A stretch of 64,000 nucleotides of DNA from Coprinellus micaceus (lineage: Eukaryota; Basidiomycota; Agaricomycetes; Agaricales; Psathyrellaceae). The notes below the pieces were generated by a model. It saw only the letters and a list, made by a program, of their open reading frames with translations, had not been told where the DNA came from and ran no database searches. The stretch covers positions 1,922,001-1,986,000 of the forward strand of contig OX596337.1 in NCBI GenBank assembly GCA_951394405.1, read 5' to 3'. Position 1 is the stretch's first letter. Every line of letters starts with the position of its first letter. A program made the position numbers and the translations under genes. Below, piece after piece: positions 44,215 through 55,520 of this stretch.

Positions 44215-45526
44215 TTAGATGCCAAGGTACTGCTTGCCGAGGGGAGTGGCGTAGCTGTTGTCATAGATCAACCTGTTGACGGGGTCAACACCACCGAGGT
44301 TCTGAGCCATGAGAACACCTGTACAGCAATGCGTGTGAGACGATGAAGGGATGAGGAGATGCAAGCGTGTTACGTACCGAAGTAGGCGTAGTGCTTGACC
44401 CAAGACTGGGACTCCATGAAGTCCTGGGTGGTCTTCATGAAGGAGGCAGTCTTGTCGACCGAGCACTGCTGGTTGCGGCCGCTGAAGTCTTGGCAAGCAT
44501 ACTCGGTGAGCCACATGTCCCTGCCGAAGGCGTTGTGGTATTCGACGAGGTGAGAAATAAGGGCCTGGGGGTCAGTGCCGTAGAAGTGGGTAGCAATGGC
44601 GTCGATCTGGAAATGCTATAAGCTTTTATGGAAGAAGGGCGGCCAAAAAAATCACGCACGCTGCAACCACTGCAACCGTCAACGAACTGGCGTTGCCAAG
44701 TCAAACCAGAGGGGGCGTTGGTGCAAGCAGGGGAAACGAGGACGTAGCCCTGGGACTTGAGGGGCTGAATGTATTGCTTCCAGAGGCCGATGGCTTCACC
44801 GGGGGACATGACGGACTGGCCAGACTGGTTGGGCTCGTTGAAGCCGAGGGCGAAGGTGGAGAAGCCGGCCTTGACGTTCTTCTGGAAGTCGCTGACCTGG
44901 CCTGGGCCGTGCAACATGGGCACGAAGACGGCACCAGGGAGCTGGCTCATCCAGGTGGGCTTCCAGGAGCTCCAGTTGATAACACTGGAGAAGAGGGGTC
45001 AGGGGCTTGCTGCAAATGTGCAAAGTATGGCTCACCATCCAATGGAGCCAGAGCCAGCAGCGAAGCGAGGAACGTCGACGTTTCCGACGTAGGTGACACA
45101 GGCCTTCCTGCTGTTGTAGCCTCCGCTGTTGCCCTGGGTGGGGGCAGGGGTGACCGCCTTGGTGGTGGAGGTCTTGGGAGGAGAAGAGACGGGCTTGGAG
45201 GAGCTGGGAGCGGGGGCGGGTGCGCTGGAGGAGGGCTTGGCGGCGTTGGTGGTGGGGGCTGCCTGAGCCTTTGAGGTGCTAGCAGGTGAGCTAGAGCTGC
45301 CCGAGGAAGAGAGAGAGGATCCAGTGGGCCTTGCCTTGCACCTCCTGGGCCTGCTGGTGCTGGTCTGCCTCTTGTCAAGGAGGTGCCTAGCAACATGGGC
45401 ATGGCCTGCGCCGTTGCGCACGAAGTTGTGGGACTCGACGGAGAGGGCGCTCGCGCCCGGGACAGGGGCGACTGAACCGAGGACGGCGAGCGAAACCAGC
45501 GCGAAGAGAGAGTTGATGAGCATCAT
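44215..45526 (-). CDS. GH128 endo-beta-1,3-glucanase-type wall enzyme (Asl1-like), secreted
   Basis: About 400 residues. A signal peptide (MMLINSLFALVSLAVLGSVA) is followed by a dibasic DKR site, then a Ser/Pro/Thr-rich linker (SSSAPAPAPSSSKPVSSPPK and similar) that is probably O-glycosylated. The catalytic core begins KACVTYVGNVDVPRFAAGSG and VINWSSWKPTWMSQLPGAVF. FALGFNEPNQSGQSVMSPGE holds the first catalytic Glu. YGYVLVSPACTNAP-type and WQRQFVDGCSGC segments follow, then IDAIATHFYGTDPQALISHL. RDMWLTEYACQDFSG holds the second Glu. A last exon ends PVNRLIYDNSYATPLGKQYLGI at TAA 44215-44217. Two adjacent ATGs (45524-45526 and 45521-45523) are possible starts. The enzyme probably trims beta-1,3-glucan of the cell wall. 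Confidence 0.9.
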
Positions 45527-45859
45527 GAAGGAGGGGGACGCGAAAAGAGTGAAAGGGTCCTTGAGGACGGGCAAGACGTGTCGGTGGTGGTGGTAACTAG
45601 GGACCAACTCGTCCGTCCTTTGCTTTTTCAAGGGCTGGCGGGGCTTCGGGCATTGCCGAACAGCCGGCCCTGAAGAAAGATTTGTGTTTTCCATGACAAC
45701 ATATGATTGACGGGTTTTGACATGTTATGGTAGTCGTATAAAGGGCAGCCAGCCAGCACTTCCCTTTTCTCCCCAACCCTCAAGTTTGCCACGAAGAACC
45801 GGTTCATCCAGCTCATCGCGTTCATCCCACCACTCAATTCCAACGTCCATACGTCCATC
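45527..45859. promoter_or_regulatory. Divergent promoter, GH128 / two-RRM gene
   Basis: 333 bases between start codons. TATAAAG at 45737-45743 lies 117 bases before the RRM-gene ATG on the plus strand. The leader before that ATG is C-rich. No clear TATA box was found on the GH128 side. Confidence 0.5.
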
Positions 45860-47006
45860 ATGTCCGACGCCCAAGCCGCCCCAGTCACCGAAAACGGCGC
45901 GCCTGCTGTGGAGAGGCCTCAGGAGACCCCTGGCTTCAAGGTCCGCCTCGTTCCCCACCGTCCCCATCCACACTCTCACCTCTCCTCTCCCCCAGGTGTT
46001 CGCTGGTAACCTTGCGTACACCACTACAGATGAAGGGCTGAGGACTTTCTTTGCGCCCGTCCAGAACGACATGTACGTGGCACGCGTGCACAGCCCTGTC
46101 CGCCTGATCTAACAGGCCCCAGCCTCTCCGTCCAGGTCATCATGAGGGGAACGCGCTCTGCGGGCTATGGATTCGTTGCCCTTTCCTCTGAAGCCGCCGC
46201 GCAGAAGGCCGCCGAGACTCTCAACAAGGAGGAGCTCGACGGTCGCCAGGTGATTGTCGAGATCGCCAAGCCCGCCGAACAGAAGGACAAGGAGCAGAAG
46301 GAGAAAAAGTCCAAGCGCCGCCCTGGTAGGCGGGGCGCAAAGGCCGTTCCTGGCGAGGTCACCGAGGCGGAGGCCAACGGCGAAGCGCCCAAGCCTGAGG
46401 GCGAGGCAGCCGCCGAGGCTTCCCCCAAGCCCAGGAAGAAGAAGTCCCCTGTGAGTACCACATCTGGTGTTTCAACGCGTGATCGGTTGTTCATGAGTTG
46501 TCCAGCGCAAGAAAAAGGCCGCCGCTGTCCCCGCTGAAGGCGAGGCTGCCGCTACCGAAGGTGCTGCCCCTGCCGAAGACGCCGAGGCCCCCAAGAAGGC
46601 CCCTCGCGTCCGTAAGCCTCGTGCTCCCAGGCCCCCTCGTGCTGAGGGTGAGGCCCCCGTCGGAGAGCCCTCCAAGAACATGCTCTTTGTCGCCAACCTC
46701 GGCTTCAGCGTTGACGACGCTGGCCTCGCCGCCCTCTTCACCGAGGCTGGCCTCGAGGTGGTCTCGGCTCGCATCGTCCGCCGCCGCTGGGGCAACCCCA
46801 GGAAGAGCAAGGGCTACGGCTTCGTCGACGTTGGCTCGGAGGAGAACCAGAACAAGGCCATTGCCGCTCTTGAGGGCAAGGAGGTTGCCGGTCGCCCCAT
46901 CGCCGTCAAGATCGCCGTCAACACTCCTCACGAGGCCGAGGATGCTGTTGAGGGTGCTGCTGCCCTCGCTGACGCCGCCGCCACCCCCGCTCCCACCGCC
47001 GCCTAA
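45860..47006 (+). CDS. Two-RRM RNA-binding protein with basic/acidic linker
   Basis: About 330 residues. Exon 1 is MSDAQAAPVTENGAPAVERP. RRM1 follows: VFAGNLAYTTTDEGLRTFF (RNP2), then after an intron ILSVQVIMRGTRSAGYGFVAL (RNP1) and EELDGRQVIVEIAKPAE. The linker is a Lys/Glu-rich coil and Ala/Pro/Glu region with basic clusters (KKSKRRPGRRGAK, PRVRKPRAPRPPR). RRM2 has NMLFVANLGFSVDDAGLAAL (RNP2) and KSKGYGFVDV (RNP1), followed by GRPIAVKIAVNTPHEAE. An Ala-rich tail ends at TAA 47004-47006. RRM order and linker resemble the yeast single-strand nucleic-acid-binding protein Sbp1 type; the RNA target is unknown. Confidence 0.85.
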
Positions 47007-47319
47007 TCTCACCACCATCTCAGTAATGTCTGCCACGAATATTATGTTACGCTTTGATGACGTTTTGCTACGCATTTCTTAAGAGTGGAGGTGGATCCGC
47101 CAAGTCATCTACCAAAGCTCAGGCGGTCTGGTGCCGCCTTTTAAATCTTCGTTTTTAGTCCGGTAGTGTTCGTTCGTGCTATTGTGACGCCCATATACGC
47201 CCAATAAAAACATTCAGAAGCCGGGAATTCATTAAAGTAAGCGCTCAACGCGCTGTGTGAGGTCGTGTGTGATGCCATTTAAGCTCGCAGCAACAGTGTT
47301 GGGGCCTGTTTGTGACGAC
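47007..47319. terminator. 3' region of the RRM gene, with AATAAA at 47203-47208
   Basis: The gap before the GPATCH11-like gene. AATAAA lies about 200 bases after the stop and is a candidate polyadenylation signal. Nothing else was seen. Confidence 0.4.
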
Positions 47320-49087
47320 ATGTCGAGTGACGAAGACGACTATCTATCCGCCAAGTATCTTGTCGATGCCCCGAAACCCGCCCCCACGAAGACGTACTCT
47401 CAGATACGCAAAGATGTCCAGAAGAGAGGCCAGGTGAAGCAAGAACGGAATCGCATCAAGGGTCGGAGGGAGCGGGAACTCGAGGCTCGAGAGGAGGGTC
47501 TCAGCAAGAGCTTGTTCGACCGTGCAAGGGAGGAGGAAGAGGCTGGACTCGGCTCAGGGAACAAGGCCCTATCCATCATGATGAAGATGGGGTTCAAGCC
47601 CGGCCAATCGCTTGGGAATACTGGGGACAACGAGGCCGCTCGTGACCATGAAGGTGAGAAGGCTCAGGGTTCGCCAGGCCCCTCCTCATCCCCTGAAGCG
47701 ACGCGGGGCCGCACACCTGGGTTCGTCAGCGCTGGGATATCGACCATTACGGCTACCCTTTCGGAAGAGCCAGATGCGAGCGATGAGCCCCAAAAACCTC
47801 ATACCACGCACATGAAGGTACCGTTAACTGTCAATGAATGGGCCGGTGAGTTGTCTTGGAGTATCGACGCCCATCGCTCAGGGATGTAACCTGGCATTCG
47901 TACAGGGAAGAAGGGTATTGGTCTAGGCAAACGCTCCAGGTCCCCTAGTGCGTCCGAAAGGCTGGCCAAGATGGCCAAAATGGCGGAGGACGCGAAGCAT
48001 GGCGACTACAGGTCCAGAGCTCGCGACGAATACAACAATCGTCGCGCTGAAGGGAGGCTAGGTATGTAACTTGCTCATATCCTTTTTGTATTTCCCATTC
48101 TTTCCCTTCCTACCCTTTTGGGTTGCTTAACAGCAACCCGACAAGTACTTCCAGGAACATCCTTTTCCCCCGATCGCCCTTGCGACCGTGGCCACCCCCT
48201 TGAGTGGAACGTTACCATGTCGCTTTCTTCATCTAGCCTCTCGGAGAACGGTCGCTAAACCTACGCGGTCTCGTGTTCTCTTTTGTAGGGCCCGCTCAGC
48301 GTACATGTGCTACTTTGGACGACCAGGCGGGCAAGGAGGTACGTTACCCTTCCTTCTCAAACGCGATTCGCGTCGCCGTGCCACTCTTATCCCATCCCGT
48401 GGCCGCCGCTCTTTGCAACGCCAGTACCTGTAACGTTAACGCGCAACCGTATACTTACTTCTATGCACCTTCTCTGCAGTTCAACGCCTTGTGGCTGAAT
48501 CCTCAAAACGAGAATACGTTCCCTCCTGGGCTGATAGATGCGCTCACGCTGCATAGCGACCTGTTGCTCGGAGTCATCAAACCCCTGCGTCAAGGAGATC
48601 CGACTTTCTCTGCTGGTCCGGACGGACGCGTTACGTCGGAGGCGCAGCGTCTCCGACTGCAGATGCAGACTGACGCGCTGCAGCCCTTGCATAACGTGGA
48701 CGACGGCGACACTGACGACCGTAGCGCCAAAGCGAGATCTTCGGGAGTTTCAGGTGTAGATCACTACACCCCAGAGATCCTGGAGGAAGCGACGCAGTTC
48801 CTGCGTCTCCAGGTATGTGGTTTTCTGTTGATTACGCCATTTCGCCCCCCATCGTCGTTGTGGGGAAGAACCATTTGGCAAATCTTTTCTGATGTTCGGT
48901 CTTTGCGTGAAACTCGTCCGTCGTTACATATTCACTTTTCTTCCCTCAGGCACAAGATCGCTTGCAGCTGGTGTTGTCGTACCTGCGTGATCGCTACGCA
49001 TACTGTTTCTGGTGTGGCATCAGATATGATAGCGAGGAGGATATGGCGAACGAATGTCCGGGCCCTGGCGAGGACGACCATGATTGA
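47320..49087 (+). CDS. G-patch protein, GPATCH11-like
   Basis: About 420 residues. It starts MSSDEDDYLSAKYLVDAPKP (ATG 47320-47322), then KTYSQIRKDVQKRGQVKQER, RERELEAREEGLSKSLFDRA and KALSIMMKMGFKPGQSLG, the first half of a G-patch. A 60-70 residue low-complexity insert follows before the second half, VPLTVNEWAGKKGIGLGKR. Next are RARDEYNNRRAEGRLGPAQR and TCATLDDQAGKE, then FNALWLNPQNENTFPPGLID. The C-terminal block is YLRDRYAYCFWCGIRYDSEE with DMANECPGPGEDDHD, ending at TGA 49085-49087. The Y-C-F-W-C-G motif is the zinc-ribbon-like DUF4187 domain found with the G-patch in GPATCH11/CCDC75. The family is linked to splicing, so a nuclear role is inferred. Confidence 0.88.
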
Positions 49088-49842
49088 ATAGATCGCGACG
49101 GGGGTGATCAGGTGGAAACGGTATGTGGGATCGAGCAGGAGTGGGTGGCGACGCCCGCGGATTGTACTCAGGCAACATGATGTAGGTGTGTACGCGGGTG
49201 GATTCAAAATGGGAATCTGAATACATACGGTGCTACCTAAAACTGGCCTGATGATGCAACAGGAAGAACGAAGGGTGGGTAACGACTGGTAGGTGACAAC
49301 GGGCGCCTAAGAGGGGAAGTACCGATGGGGGATGTAGTAGTCGAGCAGCGAAAATGGAATGTTCTTGTGTCCGTGGTAAGTCCGTATGAAGTCCATGGAA
49401 ACAGTAAAGGCTGACGGCAGCGAGATGCGACGAGGGAGGTTTTTTGGGGTGAATGGTGCAAGAAACGATGTTCAAAGAGATAGTTCCTATACGCTACTAC
49501 CGAGAAGCCAGGATAACACTGAGGGGAGATGCGAGAACAAAAGGGAGTCGAGGGTGCGCACACAACAAACAAAAGGAGTGGATACGAGAAGTACCAGTAC
49601 TGTGTCGGTAGGCAGATGGTTGAACAAAAGAGGCGAGAAGAAAGGTCGATGCGATGTAAAGAGTGTGGGCAGCGCGTCTGCGCGTGCGGTAGAGTATGCA
49701 GCAATGCTTATTGTTACAAATGTCCTATGGATCCTTCCAAACCAAAAAGCGGAACAAAGGGAGATGCGAGAGTCTAAGCCACCGTCTCAAAGACAAATGG
49801 CGAGAAGCGACGAGGATGCAAAAAAAACTGCGCAACAAAATG
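49088..49842. other. Convergent 3' region, 755 bases
   Basis: The GPATCH11-like gene and the unknown minus-strand gene end toward each other. Open frames of up to 155 codons on the minus strand are Ser/Pro/Leu-rich and out of phase with the neighbouring exons; they look like composition artefacts of T/C-rich 3' sequence. Confidence 0.5.
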
Positions 49843-50766
49843 CTAAGCAATGTCGACAAGTGCATCTTTCCGCATATACTGCTCATTGAGCGAGTACCGA
49901 GACGAGGTCGAGATGCGGACGCCAGTGAAATAAGGCTGGCAATGGCTATTGCCCCGAGCGCGGCCCTTGAAATGGTGATCGGAGAGGTAGTCCGGCGATG
50001 GTTTCAAGGTGACCTTTGGCAAGAGAGGGGATGCTCGGTCAGGGAATGAAGCGTCGTCGTTAGGGGTGATCGGGAATGAGTCACAGCTCGACGCAGAGTT
50101 CGGCAGGAGGGAAGGCAGGACGGGTATCGTCAATGTCTTTGGTATATCCGACGCCGAATCTGAGGCGGAGTCTTGGGGGAAGTGGGGAGAGGTGGGGGTT
50201 GTGGCAGGGGTCTTGCGGCGCACATAGGTGGAGATGGGCATGTTTGCCGAGAGGTCGGTGGTGGAACCATAGAGGTTCAGGCAAAGGTGATTGCGGGTGC
50301 GGCGAGAACGAGAAGCGGCGGAGCCAAATGTCTGCGATTCGATTCAAGATCGCTCGTTAGCTGATGATGGTGGCGCTTAGATTAGAATGCACCCACCTCC
50401 TGTGTAGGGGAGTTACCTCGCGACGAGGAAGAAGAATAGGAGGAGTTGGAGGAGACGCTGCCTCTGCGATTGGAAGAAGTCTGATCGGGGAAGTATGAGA
50501 AACAGTTCATTAGTGCCTTTGATGAGAGGACTCACGTTCGCTGAGGAGTAAGGGGAGAAACGCGCGGGCCTTTGCCTCAACGCCGCCTCGCGCAATGCTG
50601 GGCTTGATTTTGCTTTCACTGGCGAGGGGATGGAGCGTTCGGCTGGCTCCTGCTTGGGGGACGAGGGGGATTCTTGGATGGGCTCATCGACATGAGCCAC
50701 CGGGGTTTTCTGTTCCAAGCCCAGCGAGGCCATGAGTTCTACAAAGGAGGGAAGGGGAGTGGACAT
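49843..50766 (-). CDS. Serine/proline-rich protein of unknown function
   Basis: Three exons, about 250 residues. The start MSTPLPSFVELMASLGLEQK (ATG 50764-50766) is a compact apolar motif that looks conserved. Then come Pro/Ser/Lys/Glu repeats (SPSSPKQEPAERSIPSPVKA) and EAALRQRPARFSPYSSA. After introns follow a Ser-rich exon (RRGSVSSNSSYSSSSSRG) and TFGSAASRSRRTRNHLCLNL, YGSTTDLSANMPISTYVRRK, PTSPHFPQDSASDSASDIPK and SPDYLSDHHFKGRARGNSH. It ends at the stop 49843-49845. No enzyme motif is visible; a phosphorylated disordered regulator is a guess only. It is divergent from RPB12. Confidence 0.65.
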
Positions 50767-51550
50767 GTTGGGGAGAGCGGAGGGAAGGGTAGAAAGGACT
50801 CGGGGGTATGGAAACAAGCAACCTCAGTCAGTGGATCATCGTGCCGCGCCTATAAAGGCCCATGAATTTGCCTTAGAAACAGCCCACGGTCAGGTTGTCA
50901 AGACTGCGACTTATTATCGTGAAGTGAAAACCGATCTTTCTGCGTCGCAAAGGTCCAAACCCAGGCATCAATTCCGCCCTGTCTCCTTGCCGACCCCACA
51001 TCTTGCTGCATTTGGGGCCTCTCTGACAACGTTTTTGGCGTTTCTCCCTATCATCCCAACATACCACGTCAGAAACAGGCACGCTGCCTCACATGATGAG
51101 ATGAGACGGAGAAAACACACCCGTCCAAGTGCTCGAGTTCCAACGCGAGGCCTACCCATACCTCGCTGAGCTTGGCTGATCCTGTCCATTTGCACACATC
51201 GGCATACTCTCGCTTGCCTTCTCAGTGCAGTGCATCAGTCAGGACATACACAATCTGAACGCGAAGCTGCACCACGAGGACAGTCGTGAACAGATCTTTG
51301 ATCCTGAGCCCAAGGCGACGGGGACTCTCTTGTCAATCCAAAGGTTGCTTAGTACCGGATGGGTCTGACTGAAGGCGGCAAAACGGTGACGTTCGAAGCC
51401 TTTACAAGTAACAAACGCAATGGAGACGGTGGTTGCAGAGGACAAGTACTGCGGCAGATCGGACTCGGACTACGGGCAGCGTGGGAAACAGTGATCGCGG
51501 GTCGAGCTTTCGTAACGCCCGCTCTCCGTTCCTTGTTTTCGACGACCACC
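50767..51550. other. Divergent upstream region, unknown gene / RPB12
   Basis: 784 bases between start codons. Open frames here are not supported. No strong TATA box or repeat was seen. Confidence 0.45.
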
Positions 51551-51875
51551 ATGAACGGACAACGACCGCCGGCAGGCTCCAATCCCCCACAGCAACAGGG
51601 CGGCTCCTCATTGCCGCCTCCTCGCCAGGAGATGGAGTATCTTTGCGCTGGTGCGTCAAAAAACGGAAGTCCTAGCAACGCTCGTGTTTGACCCGGAACA
51701 AACAGATTGTGGCCAGAAAAACGAGATTAGGTCTCGAGAACCCATTCGTTGCAAGGAGTGCGGACACCGTATCATGTACAAAAAGAGGACGAGCCGAAGT
51801 ACGTCGTGCCCACTTCGTCGCGAAGAGCTTCAGGGCTAATTGTTATTTCCAGTGGTGCAATTCGAGGCCCGGTGA
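51551..51875 (+). CDS. RPB12: RNA polymerases I, II and III shared subunit RPABC4
   Basis: A 71-residue subunit common to all three nuclear RNA polymerases. Exon 1 is [20 protein letters not shown] and continues to EMEYLCA. Exon 2 is [20 protein letters not shown] and [11 protein letters not shown]. Exon 3 adds MVQFEAR before TGA 51873-51875. Both introns have GT/AG ends. The zinc ribbon C-x2-C..C-x2-C uses Cys32, Cys35, Cys49 and Cys52. The N-terminal Gln/Pro/Gly-rich extension is longer than the yeast core but common in fungi. Confidence 0.95.
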
Positions 51876-52467
51876 TCACATTATCGGTTCCTCGTCTCCC
51901 TACCATCCAAACACGACCACTCCGCCCAGCACCAACGCCTGAGCGAGCCCATCTTGATGTTGCAAAAATGTCATGGCCACTCTCTACGCAACATCTGACC
52001 GCACACTTCGTCACCCTCCCCCCAATTCGACAATTATGGCATCAACAGCAACGGAGAACCACGACATCCCTTTCCACTTTCACACCACTACGATTCTGTC
52101 AGGACATAGCGGACCTTTGCCCATCCTCGATCTCCATAGGCCATCCAGACACTACCTGTAGAATGCAGTGTTACCTTGGCTTCTTGAAAATGGATGCCTC
52201 TTGCTACCCAAGCGTCACAAGGCCATGTAACACCCTTCGACATTGACCGCTTTGCCGCCGTATCTTTCCAGTAGAGAGTGCCTAAACATTGAAGGGATCA
52301 ATGAAGCGCCCTCTGCTGCAGGTTGAAATTAGCGCCCTGGTATTAATTTGGACCGAGTCAGTCGGCCGGCATGATGTTGAACCTTATTTGTCAAAGCCGT
52401 GATGATGATGTCGGTCCCGGCATGCATCGTCTCTCCTCGTAATTACTCTCACCCAATCAACCTTACG
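51876..52467. other. Upstream region of the bZIP/DUF3425 gene
   Basis: 592 bases with the RPB12 3' end on the left. The longest open frame is composition-driven. The 5' leader before the ATG at 52468 is C/T-rich. Confidence 0.45.
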
Positions 52468-54347
52468 ATGGGACAAGGTTCCAGAGAGCGCAGCGTGTCC
52501 GAGTCTGCAGACCTCGACGTACGTCGAACTCGCCATTTCTCGCCTCGCCCAGAACATGTCCTGATTATGCCACCCACAGCTCTCTGACCATGACTCGGGA
52601 CGAGAGGGAAGCACAGCGCCTGGAAAGCCAGGACGCAAGAAGAATCCCAAGTATGTTTGTTTTTACAGTCAAGAATGTTGCCGGACAAATTGACATTTCG
52701 CTCTCTGCACCTCATAGCTCTCAAGCCGCACGCCGGGACCAAAATCGTATCGCACAACGTGAATTCCGGCTGCGCAAGCAGCAGCGAGTGCGTTTCATTG
52801 CAATTATAACCACCGGGCACAGGATCCCTAAGAATACATGTTTAGATACGCGACTTAGAGGCGCGTGTCGAGATTTTGTCGGGCGGGAAGGATGAGGCTC
52901 TTAGCGAGATGCGCAATGTCCTCAAAGGTACGCGTTTCCCAGACCTCTCGCCAAGGGGCATTTGCATTTACCCTTGTCTCCTGCAGACCTCATGACGGAA
53001 AACCAGACCCTCCGGAATATGCTCAAAGGCCTCGCAACGTTCATTGGCGACGGCTTGGGGGGCGTGCTGCCCAAGCTTAACTGGGACGTGAACGATTTTA
53101 ACGCGTGGGTGAACAAGGGCGAGACAGACACCGCATGGGAGGGATACCAAGCACGCAAGAAACAGGCGCCGCAGGCCCAACCCGAAGCTGGAACCTCGGC
53201 CCTCCCTGGTATGTCAGGGCAGAAACGCCCTGCAGACGATACCTCTCTGGCCGGTCAATCGAAGAAAAGTCGACCCGATGACGGTGACCGACGTGCGTCG
53301 AATGGATTCAACAGTCTCCTCTCCCCCATGCCATCGTCCAGCAACATCTACCCCCCAGACTCAAGGGGGATGGACCGACCCATGTTCCCTGACATGATGC
53401 GTGGCTCGGCCGGCTCTGCCATGTTTGGGGGGTCTCCCCCACCTTCGTCTGGCTCTCAGCTTCCTTATGGGAGTGTTCCGGGGAACATGGAGAACTACCA
53501 GACACAATATCTTGGGGGTATGGCCATGCCGCCACTGAACCAGCCTCTGCACCAGCAGCCACCCTACGACACCTCGAGTGGATCGTCCACGCAAGCAAGA
53601 AGTACCCCACTGTCAGCGACCGTCCCTTCGGAGGATCCAGAGGCGTTGGACGACGACCCCAACAAATCCGAGGCCTACAAGCTCATCCAGTAAGCATTAG
53701 CCCCCCCTTGGACGCAATAAGGAGATTGCTGACTCCCCGGACTGCGCCGCAGCTACCATCTGGAGAACTACAAGCGCAATTCCAACTATTGCCTGCCTTC
53801 TTCCCTGCGTCCGACTGTTGGCCAGAGGTTCGTGCTTTTGTGATTAGTCAATGAGATGACGCTGACTTACCAATGTCTTTCAGAGCGGTACCTCACGGTG
53901 TGTAGATCTGTCGACCTATCTCCCCGACCGAGCCCGAGCTGACTGTTATGCGCAGAGGGAGTGATAGATTCTGTTCTCCATCCAGAATTGCGTGACAAAT
54001 TCATATATAACCGCCGTATGTTTCCTCTGCACCCTTGGCTAACTTCCGCGTTCTGACGGCCTTTCAGAGAAATACGAACTTGCAGAGTGTCTCATGGACT
54101 ACCGCCGGGAAGTTACTATCCATGGCGACGATGTGCTTGCTCATAGCAATTGGGAAGTCTCCGAGCATTTCTTCAGAAAATATCCGTGTGTCGCATCCCT
54201 TTCTTTCCTCCCGCCAAGTTGCTGATGCTGTTTGCGTCTAGTTTCCTCGCGGATCCTGTGACATTCGGCTTCTGCAATCGATGGCGGAAAGACCGAGGGG
54301 AACCTCTCCTCCATGTTGAGGATTACAATGCGCCAACAACGGCCTAG
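52468..54347 (+). CDS. bZIP transcription factor with C-terminal DUF3425 domain
   Basis: About 470 residues. It begins MGQGSRERSVSESADLD and a basic PGKPGRKKNPN, then the bZIP basic region SQAARRDQNRIAQREFRLRKQQR. The N-x-x-A-Q-R-x-F-R signature puts it in the fungal AP-1-like group. A short zipper follows: IRDLEARVEILSGGKDEALS, EMRNVLKDLMTENQTLRNML. The middle is Pro/Ser/Met-rich. The C-terminal DUF3425 block has YHLENYKRNSNYCLPSSLRP, VPHEGVIDSVLHPELRDKFI and the WEVSEHFFRKYPFLADPVTF region, ending TTA at TAG 54345-54347. One internal exon of 14 bases (53884-53897) encodes the start of the DUF3425 VPH motif. Targets are unknown; DUF3425 bZIPs are typically stress or metabolic regulators. Confidence 0.88.
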
Positions 54348-54560
54348 GTGCTTTTCACTGTTGACTGTCTCAAGGTAGCACCGCTGCCTTTGTACCATCA
54401 TGCATATGTTCCAGGGAAGCCATGAGATTATGATAATGCATATTAGAGATGGATGGAATAGTACGAGAAGGGTGCAATGGACACTAATTTCGCCAAGTTA
54501 GATGTAAATATGCCGGATGGGTACAGCATATATGTTACTTACTAGAGGTCGCATTCTTTT

Positions 54561-54936
54561 TTACCACGAAGCCTTCTGGACGCCGTTGAGCTCGCCGTTG
54601 AGTGCCTTGAGACGGAATTGGAACTAAAAGAAATGATGGGTCAGGTTTACTGGTCCTGCGGTTGGCTTGGGGTGGGACGGCGAGAGGACGCACTCTGCAC
54701 AACCCAAATTCGCTCATAACACCCCGTCCCCTCCCAGAAGCGGTGCAACGGTTCTTGACGGTGGTAGGGCGCGTGTAGCGGCTGAAAGTGTTGAGCTGAA
54801 GCTGGGCCTGGTGCCGGACCTGAGGTGGCAGGGTGGTGTTACGGGCGACATAGAGGTACGCGCGCCTCAGGACTTCGTTATCCTTGACCCCGACGCGAGC
54901 CTTCATATCCCTCAGAACCCTGGCATTGATATACAT
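54561..54936 (-). CDS. MRP2: Mitochondrial small-subunit ribosomal protein uS14m
   Basis: About 101 residues in two exons. It starts MYINARVLRDMKARVGVKDN (ATG 54934-54936), then EVLRRAYLYVARNTTLPPQV, RHQAQLQLNTFSRYTRPTTV and KNRCTASGRGRGVMSEFGLC with the final Arg before the intron. Exon 2 gives FQFRLKALNGELNGVQKASW to TAA 54561-54563. The N-R-C-x-x-(S/T)-G-R-x-R-G core and the C-terminal G-V-x-K-A-S-W are diagnostic for S14. The frame is open upstream of the ATG, but relatives start at this Met, so I chose it. Together with uL11m it is one of two mitoribosomal genes in the window. Confidence 0.93.
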
Positions 54937-55220
54937 TGCGACTGCGAGCCAGCGGGAAGAGGAGGGGATGGTGTGGTGGAGGGAGCAGAGGAAGAGGCGG
55001 AACAGTGATGCAGCCAGTGCATAACAGATGCAAAGCAACCGAGAACATTTTGGGCGGCCTGAACCGGGCGCGCTGATATCCTCCTCACCACCACCACGTA
55101 TCGCGCGTAACGAGCCCGCCTGTGTTCCTGGCTGGACATGGATATTGCCCTAGTGAGTTCGTTCACTGAACTTACTTTAGAGTGAAATGCTGACCCATGT
55201 GGTGAAATAGGCGCTCTAGG

Positions 55221-55520
55221 ATGTCCATATACAAGGTCCTTCGTCTAACACAACGCCGCTCATTCGTCTCCTCGTTGTTCGGGTTCACCTTCTTCGCTAC
55301 GGTCCTTACAGTCTCGGCGTCTGAGATCCTGCCATGCCCAGCTAGACCTATTAAAGGCACCCGCTTCGCCGATTCTCAAGAGCAGCAAAACTTTGGGCAC
55401 CAGGAGGCAGTGGAAGTCAAAGTCCAGAAACGCCCTACACGCCGGTGGATCGAGGAAAAAGTTCCCCCACCTCAGCAGAGGTGTAACAGCAGTAACACTA
55501 CGGCGACACTGGAAGCATAA
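55221..55520 (+). CDS. Small single-exon protein with N-terminal apolar helix
   Basis: 99 residues from ATG 55221-55223 to TAA 55518-55520. The N-terminus (MSIYKVLRLTQRRSFVSSLF) is basic and Ser-rich like a mitochondrial presequence, then GFTFFATVLTVSASEILPCP is a single apolar segment. The tail is charged and ends RRWIEEKVPPPQQRC. It looks like a small inner-membrane protein of the cytochrome-oxidase-assembly kind in layout only; no family was recognised. Confidence 0.55.
   Translation: MSIYKVLRLTQRRSFVSSLFGFTFFATVLTVSASEILPCPARPIKGTRFADSQEQQNFGHQEAVEVKVQKRPTRRWIEEKVPPPQQRCNSSNTTATLEA

Noticed and set aside
49237..49704. 155-codon minus-strand open frame in a convergent gap
   Set aside because: It is Ser/Pro/Cys-rich, out of phase with neighbouring exons and in T/C-rich 3' UTR-like sequence.
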